Below are positions 1-15,457 of a DNA stretch of 64,000 nucleotides, one piece after another. Within the stretch, counting starts at the first letter, position 1; each line of letters opens with the position of its first letter. The notes beneath the pieces are model-generated. The model did not search any database and had not been told where the DNA came from. It saw only the letters and a program-made list of their open reading frames with translations. The stretch is from positions 124,001-188,000 of the forward strand of contig JBBSAM010000003.1 in the NCBI GenBank assembly GCA_038252255.1, written 5' to 3'. Source of the stretch: Chersky-806 sp038252255 (GTDB lineage: Bacteria > Actinomycetota > Acidimicrobiia > IMCC26256 > JAENVU01). Position numbers and translations under genes: made by a program.

Positions 1-107
1 AACCGCTGTGCCGCCCTCGGCCGCCTGAGACCCTCAGGTCTCCCGTTCGGCCGAGGGAGATCTTGGGAACCGGTGTGACGCCCGTCTCACATGGCCCCCA
101 GGTGGGG

Positions 108-125
108 TGAGTGAGTGCTCACTCA
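108..125. promoter_or_regulatory. Palindromic operator in front of the TetR gene
   Basis: TGAGTGAG-TG-CTCACTCA is an inverted repeat with two perfect 8-bp arms and a 2-bp centre. It ends 16 bp before the ATG at 142 of the TetR-family gene, the usual place for an autoregulatory TetR operator. That this regulator binds it is inferred. Confidence 0.6.
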
Positions 126-141
126 TGTAGCCTCCCGGGTC

Positions 142-750
142 ATGCCCAGCGCCCCCAGCCGCACCCGAGCGACCGCCCTCCCCCCGTCCGAGCGCCGGGC
201 CGAGATCATCGCGGCGACGCTCCCCCTCCTGCTCTCCCACGGCACCGCGGTCACCACCCGCCAGATCGCTGAGGCCGCGGGCATCGCCGAAGGCACCATC
301 TTCCGGGTCTTTCCGGACAAGGAGTCCCTCATCGAGGCCGTGGTCGAGTCCGCGTTCGACAGCGCCTCGGTCGACGCCGCGCTCACCGCCATCGATCCGA
401 CGCTGCCCCTCGAAGCGCGTCTCGTCGAGGCGGTCGAGATCCTGCGCCGCCGCGTCGCGGATCTCTGGCAGCTCCGCACCGCGCTCGGGATGATGCAGGT
501 CTCGAGCGGCGGCCCTTCCATGACCGACAAGCACCGGCCGCCGGATCTCACGACGCTCGCCGGCGTGTTCGCCGCCGATGCCGACCAGATCCGGCGTGAC
601 CCGCTCGAGGCGGCTCACCTTCTGCGCGGCATGACGATCGCCGGCACCCATCCGGCGCTGATCCTGGAGGAGCCGTTGCCGTCGGCCGAGATCGTCTCGC
701 TGTTCCTCGACGGGATCCGCTCGCCGCGATCGGGGGATCGATCCGCATGA
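142..750 (+). CDS. TetR/AcrR family transcriptional regulator
   Basis: This 202-residue protein has an N-terminal helix-turn-helix (about residues 36-58, TTRQIAEAAGIAEGTIFRVF) followed by KESL, which is diagnostic of TetR-type repressors, and then a variable ligand-binding helical domain. I chose the ATG at 142 over an in-frame GTG at 115 because the GTG lies inside the palindromic operator. Its stop overlaps the start of the next ABC transporter gene (ATGA), so the two are translationally coupled. The likely role is repression of its own promoter and of the two downstream exporter genes, with relief by a transported toxic compound. The ligand cannot be read from sequence. Confidence 0.9.
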   Translation: MPSAPSRTRATALPPSERRAEIIAATLPLLLSHGTAVTTRQIAEAAGIAEGTIFRVFPDKESLIEAVVESAFDSASVDAALTAIDPTLPLEARLVEAVEILRRRVADLWQLRTALGMMQVSSGGPSMTDKHRPPDLTTLAGVFAADADQIRRDPLEAAHLLRGMTIAGTHPALILEEPLPSAEIVSLFLDGIRSPRSGDRSA

Positions 751-2483
751 CGCTGCTCCGGCTGCTCAACACGTACCTGCTCCGCTACCGCAAGCTGCTG
801 CTCCTCGTACTCGCGTTCACGTTCGTCCAGACGATGTGCACGCTGCTGCTGCCGACGCTCAACGCGGACATCATCGACAAGGGCGTGCTCACCGGCAACA
901 CCGGCTACATCTGGAGGCTCGGTGGCGTGATGCTGGCCATCACGATCGTACAGGTGGCGTTCGCGATCGTCGCCGTCTACTACGGCGCGCGCGCGGCGAT
1001 GGCGTTCGGCCGTGACGTTCGCGGCGCGCTCTTCCACCGCGTCACCGACTTCTCGGCCGAGGACGTCGCCAGCTACGGCGCCCCGTCGCTCATCACCCGA
1101 ATCACGAACGACGTGACGCAGGTGCAGATCCTCGTGCTGATGTCCTGCACGCTGCTCGTCGCCGCGCCGATCACGATCGTCGGCGGCGTGATCTTCGCGG
1201 TACGTGAGGACGGACCCCTTTCTCTCCTCCTGGTCGTGAGCATCCCCGTGCTCGTCATCTGCGTCGGACTCGTGATCATCCGGATGGTCCCCCAGTTCCA
1301 GGTGATGCAGGAACGCATCGACCGGATCAACCAGGTGCTGCGCGAGCAGATCACCGGGATCCGGGTCGTGCGGGCGTTCGTCCGCGAGCCGAACGAAGTC
1401 GAGCGGTTCGGAGGGGCGAACGACGAGCTCACGCTCACGTCGCTGCGCGCGGGGCAGCTCATGGCGTTCATGTTCCCGACCGTGATGCTCGTGTTGAACG
1501 CGTCGAGCGTCGCCGCGATCTGGCTCGGGGCGGACCGGATCGGCAGTGGACAGATGCAGGTCGGGGCGCTGATCGCGTTCCTGAGCTACCTGATCCAGAT
1601 CCTCATGTCCGTGATGATGGCGACCTTCGTCGCGGTCCTCACCCCGCGGGCGAAGGTGAGCGCGGACCGGATCCAGGAAGTGCTCGGCGCGAAGTCCTCG
1701 GTCGTCCCGCCGCCGGATCCGGTCACACACCTGAACGAGCGCACGTCGTTGGAGCTGCGCGGCGTCGAGTTCAAGTACCCCGGGGCCGAGCACGCGGTGC
1801 TCTCCGACATCTCGTTCACGGCCAATGCCGGCGAATTGACGGCCATCATCGGCAGCACCGGTGCCGGCAAGACCACGTTGCTGAACCTGGTCCCGCGCCT
1901 CTTCGACACCACCGGCGGTCACGTCTTCGTGGACGGCTTCGACGTGCGCGACATCGAGCCCGAGCTCCTGTGGAGCCGCATCGGGCTCGTGCCGCAGAAG
2001 CCGTACCTGTTCTCGGGGACCGTCGCCAGCAACCTGCGCTACGCGAACCCTGATGCAACCGACGAGGAGCTGTGGGCCGCGCTCGAGATCGCACAGGCGA
2101 AGAACTTCGTGTCTGCGATGCCGGGCGGGCTCGAGGCCCCGATCGCGCAAGGCGGATCGAACGTCTCTGGAGGGCAACGCCAGCGTCTCGCGATCGCGCG
2201 TGCGCTGGTGCGCCGACCCGGCATCTACCTGTTCGACGACTCGTTCTCGGCCCTCGATCTCGCCACCGACGCGCGGCTGCGAGCCGCGCTCATGCCGGTG
2301 GTTGCCGATGCTGTCACCGTGATCGTCGCCCAGCGCGTGTCGACCATCATCAACGCCGATCAGATCCTCGTCATCGAGGACGGCCAGCAGGTGGGCCTCG
2401 GATCCCATCACGAGCTGCTCGAGACCTGTCCGACCTACGCCGAGATCGTGGCGTCGCAGCTGACCGATGAGGAGGCCGCGTGA
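747..2483 (+). CDS. ABC exporter half-transporter, degenerate ATP-site subunit
   Basis: The 578-residue protein is a type IV ABC exporter half: six N-terminal membrane helices (about 1-300) and a nucleotide-binding domain. Walker A is GSTGAGKT (369-376) and the signature SGGQR (474-478). The Walker B end reads LFDD, so Asp498 replaces the catalytic Glu, and the switch His is Gln529 (VAQRVST). These two changes are typical of the degenerate-site subunit of heterodimeric exporters such as TM287/288 or BmrCD. It overlaps both neighbours by 4 bp, so TetR, this gene and the next are one unit. Substrate unknown; multidrug or lipid export is plausible. Confidence 0.92.
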   Translation: MTLLRLLNTYLLRYRKLLLLVLAFTFVQTMCTLLLPTLNADIIDKGVLTGNTGYIWRLGGVMLAITIVQVAFAIVAVYYGARAAMAFGRDVRGALFHRVTDFSAEDVASYGAPSLITRITNDVTQVQILVLMSCTLLVAAPITIVGGVIFAVREDGPLSLLLVVSIPVLVICVGLVIIRMVPQFQVMQERIDRINQVLREQITGIRVVRAFVREPNEVERFGGANDELTLTSLRAGQLMAFMFPTVMLVLNASSVAAIWLGADRIGSGQMQVGALIAFLSYLIQILMSVMMATFVAVLTPRAKVSADRIQEVLGAKSSVVPPPDPVTHLNERTSLELRGVEFKYPGAEHAVLSDISFTANAGELTAIIGSTGAGKTTLLNLVPRLFDTTGGHVFVDGFDVRDIEPELLWSRIGLVPQKPYLFSGTVASNLRYANPDATDEELWAALEIAQAKNFVSAMPGGLEAPIAQGGSNVSGGQRQRLAIARALVRRPGIYLFDDSFSALDLATDARLRAALMPVVADAVTVIVAQRVSTIINADQILVIEDGQQVGLGSHHELLETCPTYAEIVASQLTDEEAA

Positions 2484-4363
2484 GCGACGACACGCAGACT
2501 CCCGACGAGCAAGAGGTGGTGAAGCCGCCCGAGGAGATGCGCGGCGGCGGGACCATGGGACGGTTCGGCGCTGCCGGCATGCCGCTCGAGCGTTCGAAGG
2601 ACTTCAAGAACTCGACCCGGCGCCTCGCCGCCCGGCTCCGGCCCGAGGGGCTCGGGGTCGCGGCGGTCCTGGTCCTGGCCGTCGCCAGCGTGACGCTGCT
2701 GGTGATCGCGCCGAAGATCCTCGGAACCGCGACCAACATCATCGTGGACGGCCTCACCAGCGGGAAGGGCATCAACTTCTCCAAGCTGCACAAGACCCTG
2801 CTCGTCGCGCTCGTGATCTACGCCGCGTCCGCAGCACTCGCGCTCGCGCAGGGCCGGCTGCTCGCGGGTGTCGTGCAGCGCGCGATGTTCCGCCTGCGCG
2901 CGGACGTCGAAGACAAGCTCAACCGGATGCCTCTGCGCTACGTGGACCGCCAGCCGCGCGGCGACATGCTGAGCAGGGTCACGAACGACATCGACAACCT
3001 GGCTCAGAGCCTGCAGCAGACGATGAGCCAGCTGCTCACGTCGACGCTGACGCTCGTCGGCGTCCTGATCATGATGATCACGATCTCACCGATGCTCGCG
3101 CTCGTCGCGCTCGTGACGATCCCGCTGTCGGTCTTCACGATGCGGGCGATCACCAAGCGGTCCAAGACGAAGTTCGTCGATCAGTGGCGGCACACCGGCA
3201 CCCTGAACGCCCAGGTCGAAGAGGCGTTCACCGGTCACTCGCTCGTGAAGGTGTTCGGCCGGCAGAAGGACGTCGAGAAGCGGTTCAACGACAAGAACGA
3301 CGAGCTCTTCGAGTCCAGCTACGCCGCGCAGTTCATCTCCGGCACCATCCAGCCGGCGATGATGTTCTTCGGAAACCTGAACTACGTCGCCATCGCGCTC
3401 ATCGGCGGGCTGATGGTGTCATCGGGCCAGCTGACGATCGGTGGCATCCAGGCGTTCATCCAGTACTCCCGCCAGTTCACCCAGCCGCTCACCCAGCTCG
3501 CGTCGATGATCAACGTGATGCAGTCCGGCATCGCGTCGGCGGAGCGCGTGTTCGAGCTGCTCGACGCACCCGAGGAGGTCGAGGACGACCTCGTCCCGCT
3601 CGAGGACCTCGATCCGAAGGGCCGGGTCGAGTTCGAGCACGTCTCCTTCTCCTACGACCCGAAGAGCCCGCTGATCGAGGACCTGTCGCTGATCGCCGAG
3701 CCGGGCCAGACCGTCGCGATCGTCGGCCCGACCGGTGCCGGCAAGACCACGCTCGTGAACCTCATCATGCGGTTCTACGAGATCGACAGTGGTGCCATCA
3801 CCCTCGACGGCCTGGACATCTCCAAGATGCGCCGCCGCGACCTGCGTTCGAACATGGGGATGGTCCTGCAGGACACCTGGATGTTCAGTGGGACGATCCG
3901 GGAGAACATCGCCTACGGCAACCTCGACGCGACCGAGGAGCAGATCATCGAGGCGGCGCGCGCCACGTACGTCGACCGCTTCGTGCACTCGCTGCCGAAC
4001 GGCTACGACACCGTCGTCGACGACGAGGGTGGCAGCGTCAGCGCCGGGGAGAAGCAGCTGCTCACGATCGCCCGCGCCTTCCTCGCGAACCCGACGATCC
4101 TGATCCTCGACGAGGCGACGAGCTCGGTCGACACCCGCACCGAGGTGCTCATCCAGCAGGCCATGGCTGCGCTGCGATCGAACCGGACCAGCTTCGTGAT
4201 CGCCCACCGCCTGTCGACCATCCGCGACGCCGACACGATCCTGGTCATGGAGCACGGCCAGATCGTCGAGCAGGGCAACCACGAAGAGCTGCTGGCGCTC
4301 GACGGGGCGTACGCCCGGCTCTACAACGCGCAGTTCGCCGCTCCCGCGGTCGAGGTGGCCTAG
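2480..4363 (+). CDS. ABC exporter half-transporter, catalytic ATP-site subunit
   Basis: The 627-residue partner half-transporter starts with GTG in a GTGA overlap with the preceding gene. It has an N-terminal cytoplasmic extension of about 50 residues, six membrane helices and a nucleotide-binding domain. Walker A is GPTGAGKT (416-423), Walker B ILDE has the catalytic Glu545, and the switch His is His576. Its signature is the non-canonical SAGEK (521-525). In a heterodimer this altered signature would face the degenerate Walker B of the upstream gene, while its intact Glu and His would pair with the canonical SGGQ there. The stop overlaps the stop of the convergent gene within a CTAG. Confidence 0.92.
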   Translation: MSDDTQTPDEQEVVKPPEEMRGGGTMGRFGAAGMPLERSKDFKNSTRRLAARLRPEGLGVAAVLVLAVASVTLLVIAPKILGTATNIIVDGLTSGKGINFSKLHKTLLVALVIYAASAALALAQGRLLAGVVQRAMFRLRADVEDKLNRMPLRYVDRQPRGDMLSRVTNDIDNLAQSLQQTMSQLLTSTLTLVGVLIMMITISPMLALVALVTIPLSVFTMRAITKRSKTKFVDQWRHTGTLNAQVEEAFTGHSLVKVFGRQKDVEKRFNDKNDELFESSYAAQFISGTIQPAMMFFGNLNYVAIALIGGLMVSSGQLTIGGIQAFIQYSRQFTQPLTQLASMINVMQSGIASAERVFELLDAPEEVEDDLVPLEDLDPKGRVEFEHVSFSYDPKSPLIEDLSLIAEPGQTVAIVGPTGAGKTTLVNLIMRFYEIDSGAITLDGLDISKMRRRDLRSNMGMVLQDTWMFSGTIRENIAYGNLDATEEQIIEAARATYVDRFVHSLPNGYDTVVDDEGGSVSAGEKQLLTIARAFLANPTILILDEATSSVDTRTEVLIQQAMAALRSNRTSFVIAHRLSTIRDADTILVMEHGQIVEQGNHEELLALDGAYARLYNAQFAAPAVEVA

Positions 4364-5586
4364 CCGCTCCGCCGCCGGGCGAACGCCCAGGCGGCGAGGG
4401 CACCGGCCGCACCGATCAGCAGCACGACGAGCACGACCTGGGCCCAGTCGGAGAGGTCGTTGCCGGTTGACGGCTGCGCCGTGGCGGCTGCGGTGGAGTC
4501 GTCGACGTGCGCGACGCGAGTCGACGGCACCGAGGTCGATGGCGCGGTGCTCGCCGCGGTGCTCGCCGCGGTCACGGTGCCGGCGATGCCGGGGCACCCG
4601 GGCACGAGGTGGACGGGCCGGCGCGGCGCGCGGCCGGTCCGCGCGTCGATCCGGGCTCGCAGCGTCGCGGTGCGGTTCGTGAACATGCCGTCCACCCCGT
4701 CCTGGAGGAGCACGTCCATGACCGCCGGGTCGTCGACGGTCCAGGTCTGCACCTCACGGCCGGCCGCGTGAGCCTGCGCGACGACACCCGGGTTCGCCTC
4801 GACGTACTCCGCCACCGGCGCGAGCACGTCCACCGCGCTCGGGATCGCGCCGCCCGCGAGCTCCGGCGGCGGCGCCACGTAGAGCCACACCGTCGGGAGG
4901 CCCGGCGCGAGCTGCTTCACCGTCTGCAGGCTCGGCAGCTCGAAGCTCTGGATGATCACCTTCGAGCGGGACGGATCGGCGGTCCCCTGCGGGATCAGAC
5001 GGAGCCGGGTGAGCAGCTTGATCAGCGCCGGCTCCATCCGGCCGCCGTACTCCGACGGTGCTTTCGTCTCGGCCTCGAACTGCAGCTTCGGGTCGATCCT
5101 GGCGTAGCACCGCAGCTGTTCCTCGAACGGCACGATCTTCGCCCCGGCGAACTGCGGGCCGAACCAGGACCCGAAGTCCATGGCGCGGAGCTGCGTGAGG
5201 GTGAAGTCGCCGACCCGGCCGGTCGCGGTGCCTCCCGTCGTGCGGTCGACGGTGGTGTCGTGCATGCACACGAGCACGTCGTCCTTCGTGAGCTGCAGAT
5301 CGCACTCGAGGACGTCGGTGTGCTCCTCGATCGCGCGGTCGTACGCCGCGAAGGTGTGCTCCGGGGCCTCGGCGCTGGCACCGCGGTGCGAGATCACCAC
5401 GGGCGGGGCCGCCGTACCGTCAGCGGCGGCCGCGGCCGCCGCGACACCGGGCGCACCCGTCGCGGCGAGTCCGACCGAGGCCACGAGCATCCCGACCGTC
5501 GCGAGCCGGCGCGCCCTACACCGCGCCCGTGGATCGCGCCTGGTGTCGATCACCGCCGCAGCGTAGGCAGGGATCACCGCGCGCAC
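4360..5586 (-). CDS. Glycerophosphodiester phosphodiesterase, secreted and C-terminally anchored
   Basis: This 408-residue protein hydrolyses glycerophosphodiesters to glycerol 3-phosphate and an alcohol. The GDPD hallmarks are present: ISHRG near residue 66, LECDLQ for the metal-binding Glu and Asp, and CMHD. The N-terminus has a basic stretch followed by a hydrophobic, Ala-rich signal segment; a later start near residue 33 is possible. The C-terminus has a Thr/Ser-rich linker, the string PSTGN, a hydrophobic helix and a final ARRRSG. That layout resembles a sortase signal, although the motif is not a classical LPXTG. It converges on the ABC exporter operon and shares a 4-bp stop overlap. 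Confidence 0.88.
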   Translation of the reverse strand: MRAVIPAYAAAVIDTRRDPRARCRARRLATVGMLVASVGLAATGAPGVAAAAAAADGTAAPPVVISHRGASAEAPEHTFAAYDRAIEEHTDVLECDLQLTKDDVLVCMHDTTVDRTTGGTATGRVGDFTLTQLRAMDFGSWFGPQFAGAKIVPFEEQLRCYARIDPKLQFEAETKAPSEYGGRMEPALIKLLTRLRLIPQGTADPSRSKVIIQSFELPSLQTVKQLAPGLPTVWLYVAPPPELAGGAIPSAVDVLAPVAEYVEANPGVVAQAHAAGREVQTWTVDDPAVMDVLLQDGVDGMFTNRTATLRARIDARTGRAPRRPVHLVPGCPGIAGTVTAASTAASTAPSTSVPSTRVAHVDDSTAAATAQPSTGNDLSDWAQVVLVVLLIGAAGALAAWAFARRRSG

Positions 5587-5640
5587 GTGAACGGCGGAGC
5601 TGGAGTCCCGCCGTCCACGTGAGCGCGCAGCTCGCCGGCG

Positions 5641-5814
5641 CTACTTCTTGATGTCGTCGATCTTGTCCTCGACCCAGTCCTTGGCGTCTTCGACCTTCTG
5701 CTTGACCTTGCCGCCGGCCTTGTCCGCCTGGCCTTCGCGCTTCAGGTCCTGGTTGTCCGTCAGGTCGCCGGCCGCTTCCTTGGCCCGCCCTTTCATCTCA
5801 TCCATCTTTCCTTC
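5641..5814 (-). CDS. CsbD family stress-response protein
   Basis: A 57-residue, Lys/Asp/Glu-rich protein with the CsbD pattern (KGRAKEAAGDLT, then a Gly-Lys-Val repeat and an acidic amphipathic tail ending DDIKK). CsbD-like proteins are small general-stress proteins, induced in Bacillus by sigma B; their biochemical role is unknown. I chose the GTG at 5814 because GAGGAG lies 5 nt upstream of it. An internal ATG four codons later is an alternative. Confidence 0.85.
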   Translation of the reverse strand, partial: EGKMDEMKGRAKEAAGDLTDNQDLKREGQADKAGGKVKQKVEDAKDWVEDKIDDIKK

Positions 5815-5889
5815 CACGGGGACTCCTCGGATTGTCGGTAGGGGACGAGAGCAGTCATACCCCGTCGCGCCGACCCTCAATCCGGACCC

Positions 5890-7851
5890 TCACCCGGTGG
5901 GGTTGACCCGGTCCCGGAGGAAGCTGATGAGCGAGCCCGCCGCCACCAGGTCCTCCTGGCGCGGCGAGAGCTGGTGCGTGCAGTGGTAGATCTCGCCTCG
6001 GGTGCGGTTCTCGACCTCTACGCCCGAGCCGGCCCGGATCTGCTCCGCCGCGTGCGCGATCACGATCTCGTCGCCCGGTTGCACGCGGTCGTAGTCCGCG
6101 GGGTCGAGGAAGGTGATCGGGAGCACACCGAAGTTGACGAGGTTCTGCGCGTGGATCCGCGCGAACCCTTTGGCGATGACGGCATGCAACCCGAGATACC
6201 GCGGCGCGATCGCCGCGTGCTCGCGGCTCGACCCCTGCCCGTAGTTCTCCCCGCCGACGACCACGTGCCCGCCCTCCTCGCGCACCACGAGCGCGCGATC
6301 GTGATACGTCGTGTCGATGCGCGAGAACGCGAAGCGGCTGATCGCGGGGATGTTGCTGCGCAGCGGCAGCACCTCCGCGCCGGCCGGGAGGATCTCATCG
6401 GTCGAGACGTTGTCACCCATCTTCAACAGGACGGGCCCGACGATCGTCTCGGGCAGCCGCTCGAAGTCCGGCAGCGACGCGATGTTCGGTCCCTTCACCA
6501 GCATGGTGAGCCGGCCGTCGCGTGGCGGCGCGAGCAGCATCGCCGTGTTGACGCGCACGTGCGCCGGCGGCTCGTAGCGGGGGTAGGGCATCCCGAGGTC
6601 TCGCGGATCCGTGATCACCCCGGTGAGCGCGGACGCAGCCGCGGTCTCCGGGCTGCAGAGGTACACCTTGTCCTCCCGGGTACCGGAACGGCCGGGGAAG
6701 TTGCGCGGCACGGTGCGCAAGCTGATCTGGTCGGTCGCGGGCGCCTGGCCCATGCCGATGCACCCCATGCAACCGGCCTGGTGGATGCGCGCCCCGGCGG
6801 CGATCAGCTGGAGCAGGTAGCCCTCGGCGTCGAGCGTCTCGAGCGTCTGCCTCGAGGTCGGGTTCACGTCGAACGACACCCGGTCGTGGGTCTGCCTGCC
6901 GTCGACGATCAACGCGGCGATCGCGAAGTCCCGTAGCCCGGGATTGGCCGACGAGCCGATCACGCACTGGGAGATCTCCGCGCCCGCCACCTCGCGCACC
7001 GGCACGACGTTGCCGGGACTCGACGGGAGCGCGATGAGCGGCTCGAGGCTCGACAGGTCGATCTCCTCGTCGATGTCGTAGGGCGCGTCCGCGTCTGCCA
7101 CGACCTCGACCCAATCGTCGCCACGACCCTCCGACGCGAGGAAGCGCTGGACCTCGCCGTCGGACGGGAACACGGTCGCGGTCGCGCCGAGCTCGGCGCC
7201 CATGTTCGCGATGACATGGCGATCCATCGCCGAGAGATGCGCAAGGCCGGGGCCCGAATACTCGATGATCCGCCCGAGACCGCCCGAGACGTCGTGGCGG
7301 CGCAGCACCTCGAGGATCACGTCCTTCGCGCTCACCCAGTCGGGGAGCTCCCCCACCAGCCGGATCCCCCAGATCTGCGGCATCACGAGATGGAACGGCT
7401 CGCCGGCCATGGCCATGGCGACCTCGAGCCCGCCGGCGCCGATCGCGAGCATCCCGAGCGAGCCCGCGGCGCACGTGTGGCTGTCCGAGCCGAGCAGGGT
7501 CTTGCCCGGGATGCCGAAGCGCTGCATGTGCACCGGGTGGCTCACGCCGTTCCCCGGCTTGCTGTACCAGAGCCCGAACCGCTGGCACGCGCTGCGCAGG
7601 AACAGATGGTCGTCCGCGTTGCGGAAGTCGGCCTGCAGCAGGTTGTGATCCACGTACTGGGCGGAGAGCTCGGTGCGCACGTGATCGAGGCCCATGGCCT
7701 CGAGCTCGAGCATCACCATCGTGCCCGTCGCGTCCTGGGTGAGCGTCTGGTCGATGCGGATCCCGATCTCCTGGCCGGCCGTCATCTCGCCCTGGACGAG
7801 GTGAGCCGAGATCAGCTTCTGCGCGACGTTCATCGGCACTGGCACTGGCAC
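5890..7851 (-). CDS. Aconitate hydratase, Aquifex-type
   Basis: A 653-residue aconitase that interconverts citrate and isocitrate in the TCA cycle with a 4Fe-4S cluster. The cluster cysteines are in SDSHTCAAGS and AGCMGCIGMG, and the swivel domain carries GQGSSREHAA near the C-terminus. The length and the early RIDQTLTQDATGTM match the short, single-chain putative aconitases (Aquifex type) rather than AcnA or AcnB. The start region is odd: three GTG codons in a GTGCCA hexamer repeat (7851, 7845, 7839) and an ATG at 7833, all in frame. GGGAGG lies 9 nt before the first GTG, so I chose 7851. Confidence 0.92.
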   Translation of the reverse strand: MPVPVPMNVAQKLISAHLVQGEMTAGQEIGIRIDQTLTQDATGTMVMLELEAMGLDHVRTELSAQYVDHNLLQADFRNADDHLFLRSACQRFGLWYSKPGNGVSHPVHMQRFGIPGKTLLGSDSHTCAAGSLGMLAIGAGGLEVAMAMAGEPFHLVMPQIWGIRLVGELPDWVSAKDVILEVLRRHDVSGGLGRIIEYSGPGLAHLSAMDRHVIANMGAELGATATVFPSDGEVQRFLASEGRGDDWVEVVADADAPYDIDEEIDLSSLEPLIALPSSPGNVVPVREVAGAEISQCVIGSSANPGLRDFAIAALIVDGRQTHDRVSFDVNPTSRQTLETLDAEGYLLQLIAAGARIHQAGCMGCIGMGQAPATDQISLRTVPRNFPGRSGTREDKVYLCSPETAAASALTGVITDPRDLGMPYPRYEPPAHVRVNTAMLLAPPRDGRLTMLVKGPNIASLPDFERLPETIVGPVLLKMGDNVSTDEILPAGAEVLPLRSNIPAISRFAFSRIDTTYHDRALVVREEGGHVVVGGENYGQGSSREHAAIAPRYLGLHAVIAKGFARIHAQNLVNFGVLPITFLDPADYDRVQPGDEIVIAHAAEQIRAGSGVEVENRTRGEIYHCTHQLSPRQEDLVAAGSLISFLRDRVNPTG

Positions 7852-7951
7852 TGCGACCGACCTCCCGTGAGCTTCCGTTGCCGGGCCGTGACAGAGGGTA
7901 AGCCCTTCCCCGTCTGCCGCCGGCGAAACCGCTGAGCCTCCCCACCACCAT

Positions 7952-8002
7952 GGTTTTGGCGTCAGTAGGGCACCTCTGCGGGTCCCTGCTGACGCCAAAA
8001 CC
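7952..8002. repeat. Inverted repeat, copy 1 of the TTTTGGCGTC palindrome family
   Basis: A 14-bp perfect arm (7952-7965 with 7989-8002) continues inward with one T-G wobble and four more pairs to give a 19-bp stem around a 13-nt loop. The 47-nt core from TTTT (7954) to AAAA (8000) has the same length and the same conserved ends and centre as a second copy at 37633-37679. It lies between the divergent aconitase and kinase genes, so it is not simply a terminator. Confidence 0.8.
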
Positions 8003-8140
8003 GGGTTGGGGCGGGGCCCGTCCAGCGGAGCGCGCTACTCCGGGAGGTTGGGAGCCGCGCCCCCCGGCCACCGACCGTGAATGGACGCTTTGAACATCCG
8101 TGGTCGGATCGGGTCCTGGTGCATCCAGATCGGCGGAGCG

Positions 8141-14617
<6,477 letters not shown>

Positions 14618-14625
<8 letters not shown>

Positions 14626-15457
14626 CACCGACCAGGGAACGAACGGAACAGTCCTTCTCGTCGAGGACAACCGCGTCAACCAGCTCGTCGCGCGGGTCAT
14701 GCTCGAGAACCTCGGGTACGCCGTCGACATCGTCGCCGACGGCGTGGATGCGGTGGCGGCCGCGTCTCGAACCGCGTACCGAGCCATCCTCATGGACTGC
14801 CAGATCCCGCTGCTCGACGGCTATGCCGCGGCGGCCGAGATCCGCCGGGTCGAGGCGGAGGCGCGGCACACCCCGATCATCGCGGTCACCGCAACGGCAA
14901 CCTCCGCCAACCGCCAACGGTGCCGGACGGCCGGCATGGACGACTGCCTCGCCAAGCCATTGGACCTCTCCGAGCTCGGTGCCGCGTTGATCCGCGCCGC
15001 GGCCGGAAATCGCTTGATGTTCCACAGCGAGACGACGCGGGCTTCCATCGCGCCGGCGCCCATCCATCTCGAACCCATGGCGGAGATCACCCGGCCCGTG
15101 CTGGACCCTGAGGTCATCGCGAGCCTCGAGCACCTCGGCGAGAGCGCGGGCGAGGATCTGATGGGCCAGCTCGCCACCATGTTCCTCGCGAACGCGGAAT
15201 CGAGACTCGACGAGCTGCGCGCCGCACTCGCGATCCCCGACGCGGTTGCGGTGACGATGGCTGCACACACCTTGCGCGGCGCCAGCGCAAACATCGGCGC
15301 GACGAATCTGGCCCGCCGCTGCGCCTGGATGGAGACGCACGGCATCGCCGGCGACCTGCTCCGCGGCGCGGCGCTCCTCGAAGCGATCGAGGCCGAGCTC
15401 AGATGGGTGCGAACCGCCCTCGAACCGTGGGCCCACGCGCCGATCGAGGCATCGTGA
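14618..15457 (+). CDS. Receiver-HPt phosphotransfer protein
   Basis: A 279-residue protein with an N-terminal receiver domain (VEDNRVNQ, acceptor Asp60 in LMDCQ, LAKPL) and a C-terminal HPt domain with His217 in AAHTLRGASANIGA. It has no kinase core or DNA-binding domain, so it should act as a phosphate shuttle. I chose the ATG at 14618, whose gene overlaps the previous stop by 8 bp; longer in-frame starts would run far into the upstream gene. It ends in a GTGA overlap with the diguanylate cyclase gene, placing it between the hybrid kinases and the GGDEF output. Confidence 0.9.

Noticed and set aside
615..2411. Long open frame on the minus strand opposite the first ABC exporter gene
   Set aside because: It has Asp/His/Arg-rich low-complexity content and no domain pattern; it is the usual mirror of a high-GC gene.
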